Shown: piece after piece, positions 8,225 through 16,359 of the stretch
How the letters are laid out: each line of letters opens with the position of its first letter
Numbering within the stretch: the stretch's first letter is position 1
From: a virus
Direction: 5' to 3' (one strand)
Length of the DNA: 61,593 bases
IMG/VR virus record: IMGVR_UViG_3300032288_002010
Coordinates: 1-61,593 of that record
The notes under the pieces: model-generated
Databases searched by the model: none
Told to the model about the DNA's origin: nothing
Seen by the model: the letters and a program-made list of their open reading frames with translations, nothing else
Translations under genes and position numbers: made by a program

Positions 8225-8231
8225 GAATAAA

Positions 8232-8720
8232 TTATTTATCTTTTAAATGTTTTGCTTTTTGTATAGCAGCCCCAACCGCTTTACGTCTTTTCGTAAGATA
8301 TTTATCGGTGCCATCTACTTTACCATCGTTATTGATATCACTATCTTCTTTACCAACTGGATCCATACCTTCCTCCCAACACTCGTCACACTGCATTTCT
8401 TCCATCATTTTTTCAACGTCCGATTCTTCAAGTGTTTGACCAATGCGACGTTTTAACAATTTATGAACCTTACCAAAAACGTCTACATCTGATTTATCAC
8501 CTTTTGCTTTATTTGCTTTTTCACGATCTTCGATCTTGTTTAACAAATTCTTAGTTACCTTGGTTTCTGGTTCTTTTTGAACCTTTGCATCGGTTTTACT
8601 TGGTTTTGTTGGTTTTGTTGCCTTCGTTGGTTTAGAAGACTTAACTTCTTCATAGGTGTCTTCACCCATAACTTCTTCGTAAACCTCTAGAATCAATTTT
8701 TTAATGTCGTTTTTGGTCAT
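8232..8720 (-). CDS. Lys/Glu-rich protein with dockerin-like calcium loop
   Basis: 162 aa, highly charged. The N-terminus [20 protein letters not shown] is helical and contains LILE, a loose match to the short-motif group here. Residues 28-60 are a Lys/Thr/Pro-rich linker ([13 protein letters not shown]). The C-terminal part has [20 protein letters not shown], a DxNxDGxVDxxD loop as in dockerins and EF-hands, likely to bind calcium. A CDECWEEG segment precedes it. It has a good Shine-Dalgarno (GTAGGAG) and a doubled TATTTATA box upstream and a strong terminator downstream, so it looks like a single-gene transcription unit. Function unknown. Confidence 0.6.
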   Translation of the reverse strand: MTKNDIKKLILEVYEEVMGEDTYEEVKSSKPTKATKPTKPSKTDAKVQKEPETKVTKNLLNKIEDREKANKAKGDKSDVDVFGKVHKLLKRRIGQTLEESDVEKMMEEMQCDECWEEGMDPVGKEDSDINNDGKVDGTDKYLTKRRKAVGAAIQKAKHLKDK

Positions 8721-8737
8721 ATAATAATCTCCTACGT

Positions 8738-8751
8738 TATAAATATAAATA
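8738..8751 (-). promoter_or_regulatory. Doubled TATTTATA box before 162-aa gene
   Basis: Two overlapping cores (8738-8745 and 8744-8751) lie 17 bases upstream of the ATG at 8720, with the Shine-Dalgarno GTAGGAG (8729-8735) between. Here the gap leaves room for a leader, which fits a promoter better than a ribosome signal. Confidence 0.55.
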
Positions 8752-8761
8752 AACTATCAAA

Positions 8762-9364
8762 TTACCAATATTTTCCTTTACCTTTATTTCCAAGAGAACG
8801 CATTCTGTGACTTCTGCAACTCCAATATCCAGCCGTGGTTCTGTCTTTCTTTTGACTACATCTGTGTCTAGCTGCAAAACTCTTTCTACGAGCCTTGCTA
8901 CTAGCTCTACTTCTCATATTTGGATCACCAAATGTTACTTTTTTAACATTACCACCCTTGCTCTTTACATAAACAGCAAATTTCTTTGGCCCACCAGGAG
9001 TTCTAAAGGGTCTATTTAAGTGAACTGTACGACCTCTATGTTTTAACTCCATTATTAAATCTTCTTCTATTTCAATAGGTGCATCCAAATAAACTTCTCT
9101 ACCTTCGAATAGTCCTTTTTTACCCAGATCACTCTCCACCAATTCAGCGTCTGAATCACATAATTCAATTTTGTTCTTGAAATAAAGAGAACGAACCTCT
9201 TCCAACAACTCAAAATAAGATTCGCTATAAGTTCTAAATATGTTTTCACTCAGTGCAATTTGTTTTTGAAGATGATACTTTAAGTTGTCACTGACTTGAA
9301 CATCTTCGGTTAAAGACATGCCACATAACTCTTGATTTTCAATTAAATCTGTTAGTTTAATCAT
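8762..9364 (-). CDS. Basic DUF5872-like phage protein with capsid-targeting-like N-terminus
   Basis: 200 aa. It begins MIKLTDLIENQELCGM, one of the shared N-terminal motifs. Residues 20-115 are acidic and helical. The C-terminal 85 residues are very basic and match a conserved viral module: KFAVYVKSKGGNVKKVTFGD, then DPNMRSRASSKARRKSFAAR, then CSQKKDRTTAGYWSCRSHR. Two cysteines and several arginines suggest nucleic-acid binding. In T4, internal head proteins with such targeting leaders are packaged and injected with DNA. By analogy this may be a DNA-binding head protein, which is inference. Its start is inside a 16-base palindrome shared with the divergent lipoprotein gene. Confidence 0.65.
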   Translation of the reverse strand: MIKLTDLIENQELCGMSLTEDVQVSDNLKYHLQKQIALSENIFRTYSESYFELLEEVRSLYFKNKIELCDSDAELVESDLGKKGLFEGREVYLDAPIEIEEDLIMELKHRGRTVHLNRPFRTPGGPKKFAVYVKSKGGNVKKVTFGDPNMRSRASSKARRKSFAARHRCSQKKDRTTAGYWSCRSHRMRSLGNKGKGKYW

Positions 9365-9377
9365 ATTTATAAATATG
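9362..9377. promoter_or_regulatory. 16-bp palindrome spanning two divergent start codons
   Basis: CATATTTATAAATATG is a perfect inverted repeat whose ends are the ATG codons of the minus gene (9364) and the plus gene (9375). It contains a TATTTATA core in each direction, each 3 bases from its start codon. There is no room for a Shine-Dalgarno on either side. Likely a divergent promoter giving very short or no leaders. Confidence 0.6.
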
Positions 9378-10334
9378 AAAAAGTTATCTTATATTATAAC
9401 AATATTCTGTTCGTTGTTTTTGTTGAGTTGTTCAACGTTGAGACCCACAAACCAAGTTGATGACAATCAGAAGAAGATCGGTAAAGAAGAAAAAAAGGTC
9501 GAAAATACTATAGAAGAAATTGACAAAAATGCTAAACAAAAGAAAATACAGACCGCTACACTAGCTGCTGGTATTCAACACTCATTGAGTGCTGTAACAA
9601 ATCCTCCAACCGAGGTGAAAACTGCTAAGGATTTAAATGAACGAGTTATTTCTATAGTAGGAGTTCCACATGTAGATGAACTTAATAAAGTGAAACAAAT
9701 GGTTGATTTATTGAATTCTGTAGTAATCGAAGAACGCAAACGTGGCGAAAAAATGTTAGCGGAAAAAGATCAAATTATAAATAAACTACAAAAAGAAACT
9801 ACCGAATTAAAAGAACAATATGATACCCAGATGTGGGCAATGACGGAAAAAGCCGAAGAGATAGCTAAACAAGCAGATGCCAATAAAGCTACATTGGATA
9901 GTATGAGTGGTATGTTTGGCTTAAACGCTGTAATGTGGGGATTAAAGAAGTTTGTTTTCAGTGCATTAACAGGAATTATTATATTTGGAGTAATATTCTT
10001 GGTTTTGAGAGTACTTGCAATGGTAAATCCAGCAGCAGGTGCCGCTTTCAGTATATTCAACATGATAGGTTCTTCTATCTTGGGAATCATCAAAGTATTA
10101 ACACCAAAAGCATTTGAGATGAGTAATTTTACATCAACTTCATCTGTAGATAAATACAAATCCCCACTGGTTAAGATTATTGATATAATTCAAGAATTAA
10201 AAGAAAAACAAAAAGATTTCCCAGAGAAAGAATATCCATTAAAAGAATTATTGGTTAAGTTTGATAAAGAAATGGATAGTCATGAAAAAGATCTAATTGA
10301 TGAAATTCTTTCTAATTTAAAATGGAAACGTTAA
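9375..10334 (+). CDS. Membrane-anchored lipoprotein with coiled coil (possible u-spanin-like)
   Basis: 319 aa. A lipoprotein signal peptide ends in LLSC with the acylated cysteine at residue 19. Residues 25-60 are charged and residues 100-175 form a long coiled coil. Two hydrophobic segments follow at about 190-215 and 218-240, and an 80-residue charged tail ends the chain. An outer-membrane lipid anchor, periplasmic coiled coil and inner-membrane segment are the architecture of unimolecular spanins, which fuse the two membranes at lysis. The protein is much longer than the T1 example, with an extra tail, so a different membrane role is possible. It lies on the opposite strand to the flanking structural genes. 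Confidence 0.6.
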   Translation: MKKLSYIITIFCSLFLLSCSTLRPTNQVDDNQKKIGKEEKKVENTIEEIDKNAKQKKIQTATLAAGIQHSLSAVTNPPTEVKTAKDLNERVISIVGVPHVDELNKVKQMVDLLNSVVIEERKRGEKMLAEKDQIINKLQKETTELKEQYDTQMWAMTEKAEEIAKQADANKATLDSMSGMFGLNAVMWGLKKFVFSALTGIIIFGVIFLVLRVLAMVNPAAGAAFSIFNMIGSSILGIIKVLTPKAFEMSNFTSTSSVDKYKSPLVKIIDIIQELKEKQKDFPEKEYPLKELLVKFDKEMDSHEKDLIDEILSNLKWKR

Positions 10335-10340
10335 AAATAC

Positions 10341-10369
10341 TTGACATATTATTTGTGTAATATTACTAT
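10341..10369 (+). promoter_or_regulatory. Consensus sigma70-type promoter for the Mom-like gene
   Basis: TTGACA (10341-10346) is a perfect -35 hexamer. A 17-base spacer leads to TACTAT (10364-10369), close to TATAAT. Expected transcription start is at or within a base or two of the A of the ATG at 10376, implying a leaderless message. The strength and host-like form suggest early expression by the host polymerase. Confidence 0.75.
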
Positions 10370-10375
10370 GATGTA

Positions 10376-11149
10376 ATGTCAGAGTATTGTGACACATCAT
10401 TAATTTACTTAAAAAGCATCAATAAGAATGTTGCAAAATCTCTTATTGAAAAGAATCATTATTCTCATAAATGGACATTATGCACCGTCGCATATGGAAT
10501 ATATTACAAAGATTATGTAGAAGGCACTTTCTTCGGTGGTTATAATAGTAAATTAATTGGCGTATTGGTGTATGGTAACGCTGTTGGACGTAATGCTAGT
10601 ACAAGTATAAGCCCTCTACTAACAAATGATAATGTATTTGAATTAACTCGTTTGTGGATAGAAGATGGATATGGCAAGAATATAGAAAGTTATTGTATTG
10701 CTGAAAGTTTCAGACTATTGAATATAGAATACCCACAAATAAAATGCATTCTAAGTTACGCAGATAGTGAGGTTGGTCATGCGGGTACAATCTATCAAGC
10801 CACTGGATTTCTATATCAAGGTGATAACTATGTAGATATTGCGTTGATGCCTAACTATAGTGTTAGTTTAGTAGGGCCACCCAAATATGACTGGATACAT
10901 AGTAGAAGCGTGTATTCACGTTGGAAGACTCACAGTGTAGACAAACTAAAAGAAAGAATTGGTAGAACGTTTTGGCGTAAAAGAGAAAGTGGTAAACATC
11001 GTTATATCAAGTTTATTAGTAACAAGATAGAAAATAAAAAGTTAACTAAATCTCTCAAACACAAAACTTTACCATATCTGAAAAGCACATCTTTCAAAGA
11101 AGAAGTACAAGAAATTATTGTCGATTCTACCAACGAATTTTTTGAATAA
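10376..11149 (+). CDS. Mom-like DNA adenine modification protein (GNAT fold)
   Basis: 257 aa. Mu Mom modifies adenines in phage DNA to block host restriction. Family features seen: KNHYSHKW near the N-terminus with an adjacent His-Tyr pair (28-29), FELTRLWIEDG (88-98), ESYCIAESFRLL (104-115), and LSYADSEVGHAGTIYQATGF (127-146). The His-Tyr pair, Asp130 and Tyr140 have the same relative order and Asp-Tyr spacing as the residues I recall as essential in Mu Mom. The C-terminal 90 residues are basic, suitable for DNA binding. It has its own sigma70-type promoter and a terminator, so it is an isolated early-type unit among late genes. The exact base modification cannot be inferred from sequence. 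Confidence 0.75.
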   Translation: MSEYCDTSLIYLKSINKNVAKSLIEKNHYSHKWTLCTVAYGIYYKDYVEGTFFGGYNSKLIGVLVYGNAVGRNASTSISPLLTNDNVFELTRLWIEDGYGKNIESYCIAESFRLLNIEYPQIKCILSYADSEVGHAGTIYQATGFLYQGDNYVDIALMPNYSVSLVGPPKYDWIHSRSVYSRWKTHSVDKLKERIGRTFWRKRESGKHRYIKFISNKIENKKLTKSLKHKTLPYLKSTSFKEEVQEIIVDSTNEFFE

Positions 11150-11159
11150 TGCAAGAAAA

Positions 11160-11187
11160 AACCCCCTACCTTTCGGTAGAGGGTTTG
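11160..11187. terminator. Bidirectional terminator between Mom-like gene and capsid gene
   Basis: A hairpin with stem ACCCCCTACC/GGTAGAGGGT (one internal mismatch) and loop TTTC is flanked by an A-run on the left and a T-run on the right. It ends the plus-strand unit and the minus-strand capsid unit, which converge here. Confidence 0.85.
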
Positions 11188-11210
11188 TTTTAACTTACTA
11201 ATCGTTCAGA

Positions 11211-12959
11211 TTATACGGTGTCTAGGTCACTGATGATAACCTTACCATAGAATTCAGGACGTACTACCTTCTTAGCGTAGCGGGTCATTACGCCTCTACG
11301 TGGTGTGAAGTTAGTTGGGTCATAAACCAATGGAGTTTGGATTAGTGGAATATATGGAGCATATACTGCACCGGTTTCTAGGAAGTTACTTCCACGGAAA
11401 CCAACCAAGATTACGTTATCGGTCATGTATGGGTTCTTGTAGACTTGGAAGCGACTTGCGAAGCTACCAACACGGCTTACACCCATTGCGAACTTGGCTT
11501 GGTCACCATCGGTGTTAACAACATATCCTGGGATTGATTCCAAGATGGTTGCTACGTCTGGTGAACATACCAAGAAGTTTGCACCACCACGTAGAGTCAA
11601 TTGGTGAATCTTGTTAGAGACCTTTTGGATCTTGTTACCAAGAGTTTGGAACCAAGTGCTCTTTACGTAAGCAGTACGATTTGCAGAAACATTTGTATTA
11701 CGTGTGAACGTAGCTACATTTGTTGAGGTATTTAATGTCTTGCTGAACTCTGTACCGATTTGGGCTGACCAAGCTTCGGTTGTAGTACCAGTGACAGACT
11801 CGTTCAACATGTCTAGGATTTCGAGATCGATTTCCATAGATACATATTCACTCAATAGAGCAGTAAGTTCTGCTTCTGCATCGATAGAGTGATATGCGTT
11901 CAAGTCTTGAGCCAATTCTGGGGTCCAGACTGCCTTCAACTTACGGGTCTTAGCAACGATTGGTTCGCTGTTTAGTACCAAGTTAACTTCTGGGATATTG
12001 ATATCAGTATCAATACTTTGAGTTGCTGTAGCAGCGCTGTTACCAGAACCTTCACCAGCGGTCTTACCAGCTTCGAAGTCACCACGTAGGTTATCGGTTG
12101 GTTGAATGGTGTAGTTCAACTTTGGAGTTTGTGCTGGTGTAGTAGCAGTACTTGATTGACTTACGAACAAATTAATTACATAATTTGGAGCAGACAATGT
12201 ACCATTGTTGATTACGTTAGCATAGGTATTCAATACTGTGTAAGCGGCGTTACCAGTGGTTTGTAGACCGAATGAACGTACTGCGTTCAAGTCAGCGTTC
12301 CAAACGTAACCAGAAGCAGCAACTGCATTGGTTTGAGTATTGTCGTTAATGTCAAGAGAAATCTTGAAGACACCCTTAACGTTACCGCTTCTCAATGATG
12401 AACTGAATTCAGAAGCAAATTGTAGATCGTTCCAGCTTGCTGATGCTACAGTTGCGTTTGCGCTTGTGAAAGCGGAACTTGTTACTGTACGTTCAGAGTA
12501 AGCATAACGACCTTGGCCGTATAGACCGTTTACTGCGGAATCAGTAGAACCGTACTTCAATTGGTTACCACCGAACAAGCTTTCGCCTGCAGTGTGACCC
12601 AAGTGATTACCGGAACCATACTTAAAGTCTAAGTAGAATACTAGACCAGATGGTAGATTCATTGGTTGTACGCTGACGAATTCCTTAGCGGCAATTTCAG
12701 CGAACACACGACGAACCAATGGTAGAGCAACACCAGCCCATTGTTCTGAACTGGTAGAGGTACCAGTTGTAGAAGCTTCGTCTAGAAGTTGCTTTGCTTG
12801 GTTTTCCAAGAGGATTGACATGTGTGCCTTCTCAACGCCATTTACGCCTTCAAGAAGACCTGTCTTTTCCCACTTGCTTTGTAGTCCACGGGTTTCAGCC
12901 ATCAATTTGGCTTGTGGATTCATATTGTTTGTCAATAGACCTTTAATGTCCATACTCAT
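11211..12959 (-). CDS. Major capsid protein (gp23-like)
   Basis: 582 aa, HK97-fold T4 gp23 family. The N-terminal prohead propeptide (about residues 1-61) is helical and ends in AKQLLDEASTTG. The LxE motif predicts gp21 cleavage after Glu61. Then come GVALPLVRRVFAEIAAKEFV and SVQPMNLPSGLVFYLDFKYG, a segment highly conserved in gp23 proteins, and later VKSTWFQTLGNKIQKVSNKI and the C-terminal GVMTRYAKKVVRPEFYG. A central Ser/Thr/Asn-rich region (about residues 120-310) may be the surface insertion. It is followed by a strong terminator and preceded by the scaffold gene. No vertex paralogue (gp24) is seen in the window. A second in-frame ATG lies two codons downstream. Confidence 0.92.
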   Translation of the reverse strand: MSMDIKGLLTNNMNPQAKLMAETRGLQSKWEKTGLLEGVNGVEKAHMSILLENQAKQLLDEASTTGTSTSSEQWAGVALPLVRRVFAEIAAKEFVSVQPMNLPSGLVFYLDFKYGSGNHLGHTAGESLFGGNQLKYGSTDSAVNGLYGQGRYAYSERTVTSSAFTSANATVASASWNDLQFASEFSSSLRSGNVKGVFKISLDINDNTQTNAVAASGYVWNADLNAVRSFGLQTTGNAAYTVLNTYANVINNGTLSAPNYVINLFVSQSSTATTPAQTPKLNYTIQPTDNLRGDFEAGKTAGEGSGNSAATATQSIDTDINIPEVNLVLNSEPIVAKTRKLKAVWTPELAQDLNAYHSIDAEAELTALLSEYVSMEIDLEILDMLNESVTGTTTEAWSAQIGTEFSKTLNTSTNVATFTRNTNVSANRTAYVKSTWFQTLGNKIQKVSNKIHQLTLRGGANFLVCSPDVATILESIPGYVVNTDGDQAKFAMGVSRVGSFASRFQVYKNPYMTDNVILVGFRGSNFLETGAVYAPYIPLIQTPLVYDPTNFTPRRGVMTRYAKKVVRPEFYGKVIISDLDTV

Positions 12960-13009
12960 ATTTTTGTTTCTTTCTATATTTTTCTGTTAGGTTTTTACTC
13001 GCAAACTAA

Positions 13010-14113
13010 TTACTTCTTGATTCCTGCGAGTTTTTGGAATCTTGAAGTCATCACATCAGCTTGAGGTTCTACAATGGTAGAATCAGGCTTTGTTGATGAT
13101 ACTGGTTTGCTTGCCAAACCCTCGGTGATAGTACTTACAGTTGCATTGGTCTTCTTTTTAACAACTGATCCACCGGCATTAATTGATTCGGCCAAAACGG
13201 TGTATGCCAACTTGACTTCACGAATGTTCTTGGTCAAGTCGAAAGTGTTGATGATCTTCAACTTTTGATCTTCAGTAAGAGCCTTACCTTTGAACAACTT
13301 GTTGGTGTATAGCAACTTAGCATTCAACAAATTGGTTTCAGCGAGAACACCCTTCAAATACTTGACGGTGTTTACGTGTTCACTCAATTGGTCTTTCAAT
13401 GCTTCGTTTTCTTCATTGATAGCTACTAGAGCTTCAGCCATTTCTTCGTAAGTTACTTCACCTTCAGATGGTGATGGTACTTGACCTGGAACTGGTGCTG
13501 GAGCTGGTGCTGGAACAGCAGCAGCCATAGGATCTACTGGAGCAGCTGGAACTGGAGCTGGAGCAACTGCAGCTGCAGCTGGATCAGCAACTTCATCTTC
13601 CATTTCTAATTCTGCCAATAGTTCGTCGAGGTTTACTTCTTCACCTTCGTCAACAGTTTCTTCAACTGATTCGTTGGTTTCTTTTTCCTCACCTTTTTCT
13701 TCCTTCTCTTCCTTTTCTTCACTAACTACTTCACCTTCAAGTTCAGCTAGAATTTCATCTAGTTCTTCACTGGTGATTTCTTCGTCAGAAGCACCTGCTT
13801 CTTCTTCCAACTTCGCATCAAACTCTTGAGATCCTGGTTTGACGGTGTTCTTGTTTGCGGCAGGTGATGGTTTTACAGGATGTTGCTTTGAAGCTTCATT
13901 TCCTTTTTCTCCACCAATCTTTGAAGTTGACAAGTTTTCTTCAACTTGTTCTTCGGCTGCTGGTTCGTCTGTCATTTCTTCCTTGAGTTTTTCTGCGAAC
14001 ATTTCTTTCATGCTCTTAGCAAAATTTTCCTCAAGAAAGGTCTTTGCATTGGCAATTGCTGTTTCACGAACAGCCTTTGCGTCTGCGATGCTTTCCTTTA
14101 ATAGATCGCTCAT
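13010..14113 (-). CDS. Prohead core scaffold (gp22-like)
   Basis: 367 aa, immediately upstream of the capsid gene, the place of gp22 in T4. It is strongly acidic with long helical segments and begins MSDLLKESIADAKAV. Residues about 100-170 are Glu-rich (EEKEEKEEKGEEKE) and an Ala/Pro linker (about 175-225, APAPVPAAPVDPM) follows. The C-terminal part is a coiled coil ending SRFQKLAGIKK. Several LxE/IxE sequences are possible gp21 cut sites, as in T4, where the core is digested to peptides at maturation. It has a Shine-Dalgarno-like AAAGGA before the ATG. The Ala/Pro linker makes it longer than T4 gp22 (269 aa). Confidence 0.8.
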   Translation of the reverse strand: MSDLLKESIADAKAVRETAIANAKTFLEENFAKSMKEMFAEKLKEEMTDEPAAEEQVEENLSTSKIGGEKGNEASKQHPVKPSPAANKNTVKPGSQEFDAKLEEEAGASDEEITSEELDEILAELEGEVVSEEKEEKEEKGEEKETNESVEETVDEGEEVNLDELLAELEMEDEVADPAAAAVAPAPVPAAPVDPMAAAVPAPAPAPVPGQVPSPSEGEVTYEEMAEALVAINEENEALKDQLSEHVNTVKYLKGVLAETNLLNAKLLYTNKLFKGKALTEDQKLKIINTFDLTKNIREVKLAYTVLAESINAGGSVVKKKTNATVSTITEGLASKPVSSTKPDSTIVEPQADVMTSRFQKLAGIKK

Positions 14114-14256
14114 ATAATATTACTATCCTTTCTTATTGTTTTTTGGTGAAGTTATTGGAGAACTCCAAAGAAGATTAATTTAGATGTAGACATCAAATGA
14201 TTGATGTATTTGATAAATAAATATAATTAAAAATCGCAAGATGTTAAAAAAAATGA

Positions 14257-14264
14257 TATTTATT
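14257..14264 (+). promoter_or_regulatory. TATTTATT box before DUF3008-like gene
   Basis: A one-mismatch version of the TATTTATA core lies 4 bases before the ATG at 14269, in the same orientation relative to the gene as on the minus strand. It supports the motif being tied to gene direction rather than to one strand. Confidence 0.4.
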
Positions 14265-14268
14265 GTAT

Positions 14269-14889
14269 ATGCCAGCACAAAGTGAAAAGCAAGCAAGATT
14301 ATTTAGACTAGTACGTGGAGTTCAAAAAGGCGATGTAAAACCATCTAGTGTATCTCCACAAGTACGTAAAATGGCTAAAACTATCAAACCAGGCAGTGTA
14401 AAAGATTTTACTAAGGTTAAGGAAATTATCAATAGACTAAAAGAAGATGATACTGCAAAAGGTGTTGGATCTGAATATACACTTAGTAAAGCAAAAGAAA
14501 TTACAGACAAACCATTTGATCAAGTTTTAAGAGAAAACGTTGGTGTACCATTTGATCAAAAAGAATTATTAACCTTTCAATCCAAACAAAAAGGTTTTGC
14601 TGGTTTTGGTCAAACAAACTTTATTCATAAAAGAAGTACCAGAGAAGTATCTGCTGATGTACAAAGCAATGATTCAAATAAAAAGTTTGTATTCAAGAAG
14701 TTGACTAACAATCAGAACAAAGGATTTTATAACTATGCTTGTTTTGTTAGAATCGTATCAGATGATTCGGATGAACCAACTGATAAAGTGTTTTATGTTT
14801 TGAGTAGCATGTTTGAAGACGAAGACGGAACAAAGAAAACCAAAATCCTAGCAGATTTTATAGATAGAATTAACTCATATGGCCTATAA
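14269..14889 (+). CDS. DUF3008-like N-terminus, unknown phage protein
   Basis: 206 aa from ATG 14269. I prefer it to the TTG two codons upstream because the family begins MPAQSEKQARLFR. The first 50 residues match a short module common in phages (PAxSxxQxRLFR...SVSPQVRKMAKTI), sometimes called DUF3008. The rest has KPFDQVLRENVGVPFD, then a beta-rich domain with NKGFYNYACFVRIVSDD and VFYVLSSMFEDEDG. No catalytic motif recognised. It lies on the plus strand between the scaffold and a gene downstream of gp21, and overlaps the next gene by 11 bases, so the two form a small operon. Function unknown. Confidence 0.6.
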   Translation: MPAQSEKQARLFRLVRGVQKGDVKPSSVSPQVRKMAKTIKPGSVKDFTKVKEIINRLKEDDTAKGVGSEYTLSKAKEITDKPFDQVLRENVGVPFDQKELLTFQSKQKGFAGFGQTNFIHKRSTREVSADVQSNDSNKKFVFKKLTNNQNKGFYNYACFVRIVSDDSDEPTDKVFYVLSSMFEDEDGTKKTKILADFIDRINSYGL

Positions 14890-15307
14890 TTACAACCCAA
14901 ATTTCGGTAAGCACATGGAAATTAGTAAAAGTAATTCTAAGTTCTTAAAACAACTCAGAAATAACGAGAACTTTAATTACAAACCTACAACCATGAAGAT
15001 GAGAAATTTTCTAAATAACGAACAAGAAGAAATTCAAAAGTATAAAATTGCTGATATTGATAATCCAAATGGTTGGTGTTTTAACGAAATTGACACATTA
15101 GGTCACATGGGATTCAAGATGGATGATGATTATGATTTATCTTGTGAAGTAGAAATTCCAACATTAGAAATGGAAGGTAATAAACAAACCGTTAAGGTAT
15201 ATAAAGAAGAAGACGGGTATGTTTTGGAAACATCCCGTCGTTATGTATTTGAAACTTTTAATAAATTAATTGAATTTATTGATAGTATTCCAACCAAAAT
15301 ATTTTAA
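14879..15307 (+). CDS. Unknown 142-aa protein
   Basis: Starts MAYNYNPNFGKHMEISKSNS and has no recognised family. The N-terminal 50 residues are polar with many Asn and Lys. The remainder alternates short strands (YDLSCEVEIPTLEME, QTVKVYKEEDGYVLE) and ends in a helix FNKLIEFIDSIPTKIF. It is translationally coupled to the DUF3008-like gene by an 11-base overlap. Its stop codon and that of the opposing gene share the TTAA at 15304-15307, so the two units converge with no spacer and no visible hairpin terminator. Confidence 0.55.
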   Translation: MAYNYNPNFGKHMEISKSNSKFLKQLRNNENFNYKPTTMKMRNFLNNEQEEIQKYKIADIDNPNGWCFNEIDTLGHMGFKMDDDYDLSCEVEIPTLEMEGNKQTVKVYKEEDGYVLETSRRYVFETFNKLIEFIDSIPTKIF

Positions 15308-15732
15308 ATCTGAGTTGGTGGCTTTTGTTCACCAGTTGGATCTTGTGTTGGTTGTGCAACGTCTGCTATTTCAAAATAGCGTTCTAGTTTCATACCAATT
15401 TCTTCATACAACATTTCCATTTGCTTTTCTACACCTTTGATCTTTTGTGATTCTTCGTATAGTTTGGTAGCCATCTTTTTGACTTCCTTCATATCACGTT
15501 CAATCATCTTGGCTTCCATCCATTCGTTACACTCTTTAATAGCATAACGTTCTGCCAAATTAACTGCTTCCATAATTTTGGTTGCGGTTTCATAGACATT
15601 TTCGGCCTTCAATGAACCACGATATTCATTATAAGCTTTGATGGTTTCGTACAACTTCTTCTTTTCTTCTTTAGTCAAAGGAGTGTAAGCAATTTCTGTG
15701 GAATTTTCTACTAAATGTTTTAGCTTAATCAT
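15304..15732 (-). CDS. Unknown helical prohead-region protein with MIKLKHLVEN leader
   Basis: 142 aa, almost entirely helical and charged. It begins MIKLKHLVENSTEIAY, the shared N-terminal motif, and contains KMIERDMKEVKKMATKLYEE and a second helix KGVEKQMEMLYEEIGMKLE. The C-terminal tail is Pro/Gln-rich (QPTQDPTGEQKPP). It lies between gp21 and the scaffold gene, the part of the genome where T4 encodes prohead core proteins. A small core or internal head protein is plausible but inferred. A TATTTATA box is 5 bases before its ATG. Confidence 0.55.
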   Translation of the reverse strand: MIKLKHLVENSTEIAYTPLTKEEKKKLYETIKAYNEYRGSLKAENVYETATKIMEAVNLAERYAIKECNEWMEAKMIERDMKEVKKMATKLYEESQKIKGVEKQMEMLYEEIGMKLERYFEIADVAQPTQDPTGEQKPPTQI

Positions 15733-15737
15733 ATGAA

Positions 15738-15745
15738 TATAAATA
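15738..15745 (-). promoter_or_regulatory. TATTTATA box before 142-aa minus-strand gene
   Basis: Coding strand reads CAATATTTATATTC before the ATG at 15732, with a 5-base gap. It lies in the 23-base space after gp21. Confidence 0.5.
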
Positions 15746-15755
15746 TTGTTTAAAA

Positions 15756-16358
15756 TTACAATTCAGAAAGAATATTGTGAATTAGTCTTTCTACGTTATT
15801 GTATGGGTTGATGATAATTCTTTGATCAACACTTTCGTTGATTTTACCTTGAGGATACATGAATGCACCTTGTGTACTAGGATTGCTTACAAAGTCAAAG
15901 GCAATTAAATCAAAATCATCTTGTACTACGTCAGCACCTTCTCTCATGTCTTTCTTAACACTACCTAGACCACGACTACTGATACCCAATAAAATTCCAG
16001 ATTGTAGTAGATCTCTGAGAATATTACCACTTGGTGTAGGAAGAATTTCAACAGTACCAACTAAATCTTTACCATCCCACCCCATATCTGTGATGTTATG
16101 ACTAACGTTTTTTAAGTTAACAACAGATGATTCTGGATGATCAAGTTCACCCATAGCACGACGTTGTTTAACAAAATTATCCATGTATTTTGCTGCTTCA
16201 CGTTTTAAAATCTCTTCTGGATATACACGGCCGTTTTGATTCTTTGCGTCGGCACGTTGTAATACACCATTTACAAGAAGTTTGCCATCTTTCAATGATT
16301 CGTTTAGTGATGTCTTTTTAAATTCAAAAGGTAATACGTCGATTAGAATTTGTTTCAT
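15756..16358 (-). CDS. Prohead protease (gp21-like)
   Basis: 200 aa, T4 gp21 serine protease family, which matures the prohead by cutting scaffold, capsid and internal proteins after LxE/IxE. Conserved parts: QNGRVYPEEILKREAAKYM, RRAMGELDHPESS (catalytic His), VNLKNVSHNITDM, ILLGISSRGLGS (catalytic Ser), and DFDLIAFDFVSNPSTQGAFM (acidic residue and substrate strand). Length is close to T4 gp21 (212 aa). A near-N-terminal LNES sequence could serve self-cleavage. It is separated from the 384-aa upstream gene by 1 base, so expression is coupled. Confidence 0.93.
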   Translation of the reverse strand: MKQILIDVLPFEFKKTSLNESLKDGKLLVNGVLQRADAKNQNGRVYPEEILKREAAKYMDNFVKQRRAMGELDHPESSVVNLKNVSHNITDMGWDGKDLVGTVEILPTPSGNILRDLLQSGILLGISSRGLGSVKKDMREGADVVQDDFDLIAFDFVSNPSTQGAFMYPQGKINESVDQRIIINPYNNVERLIHNILSEL

Positions 16359-16359
16359 A

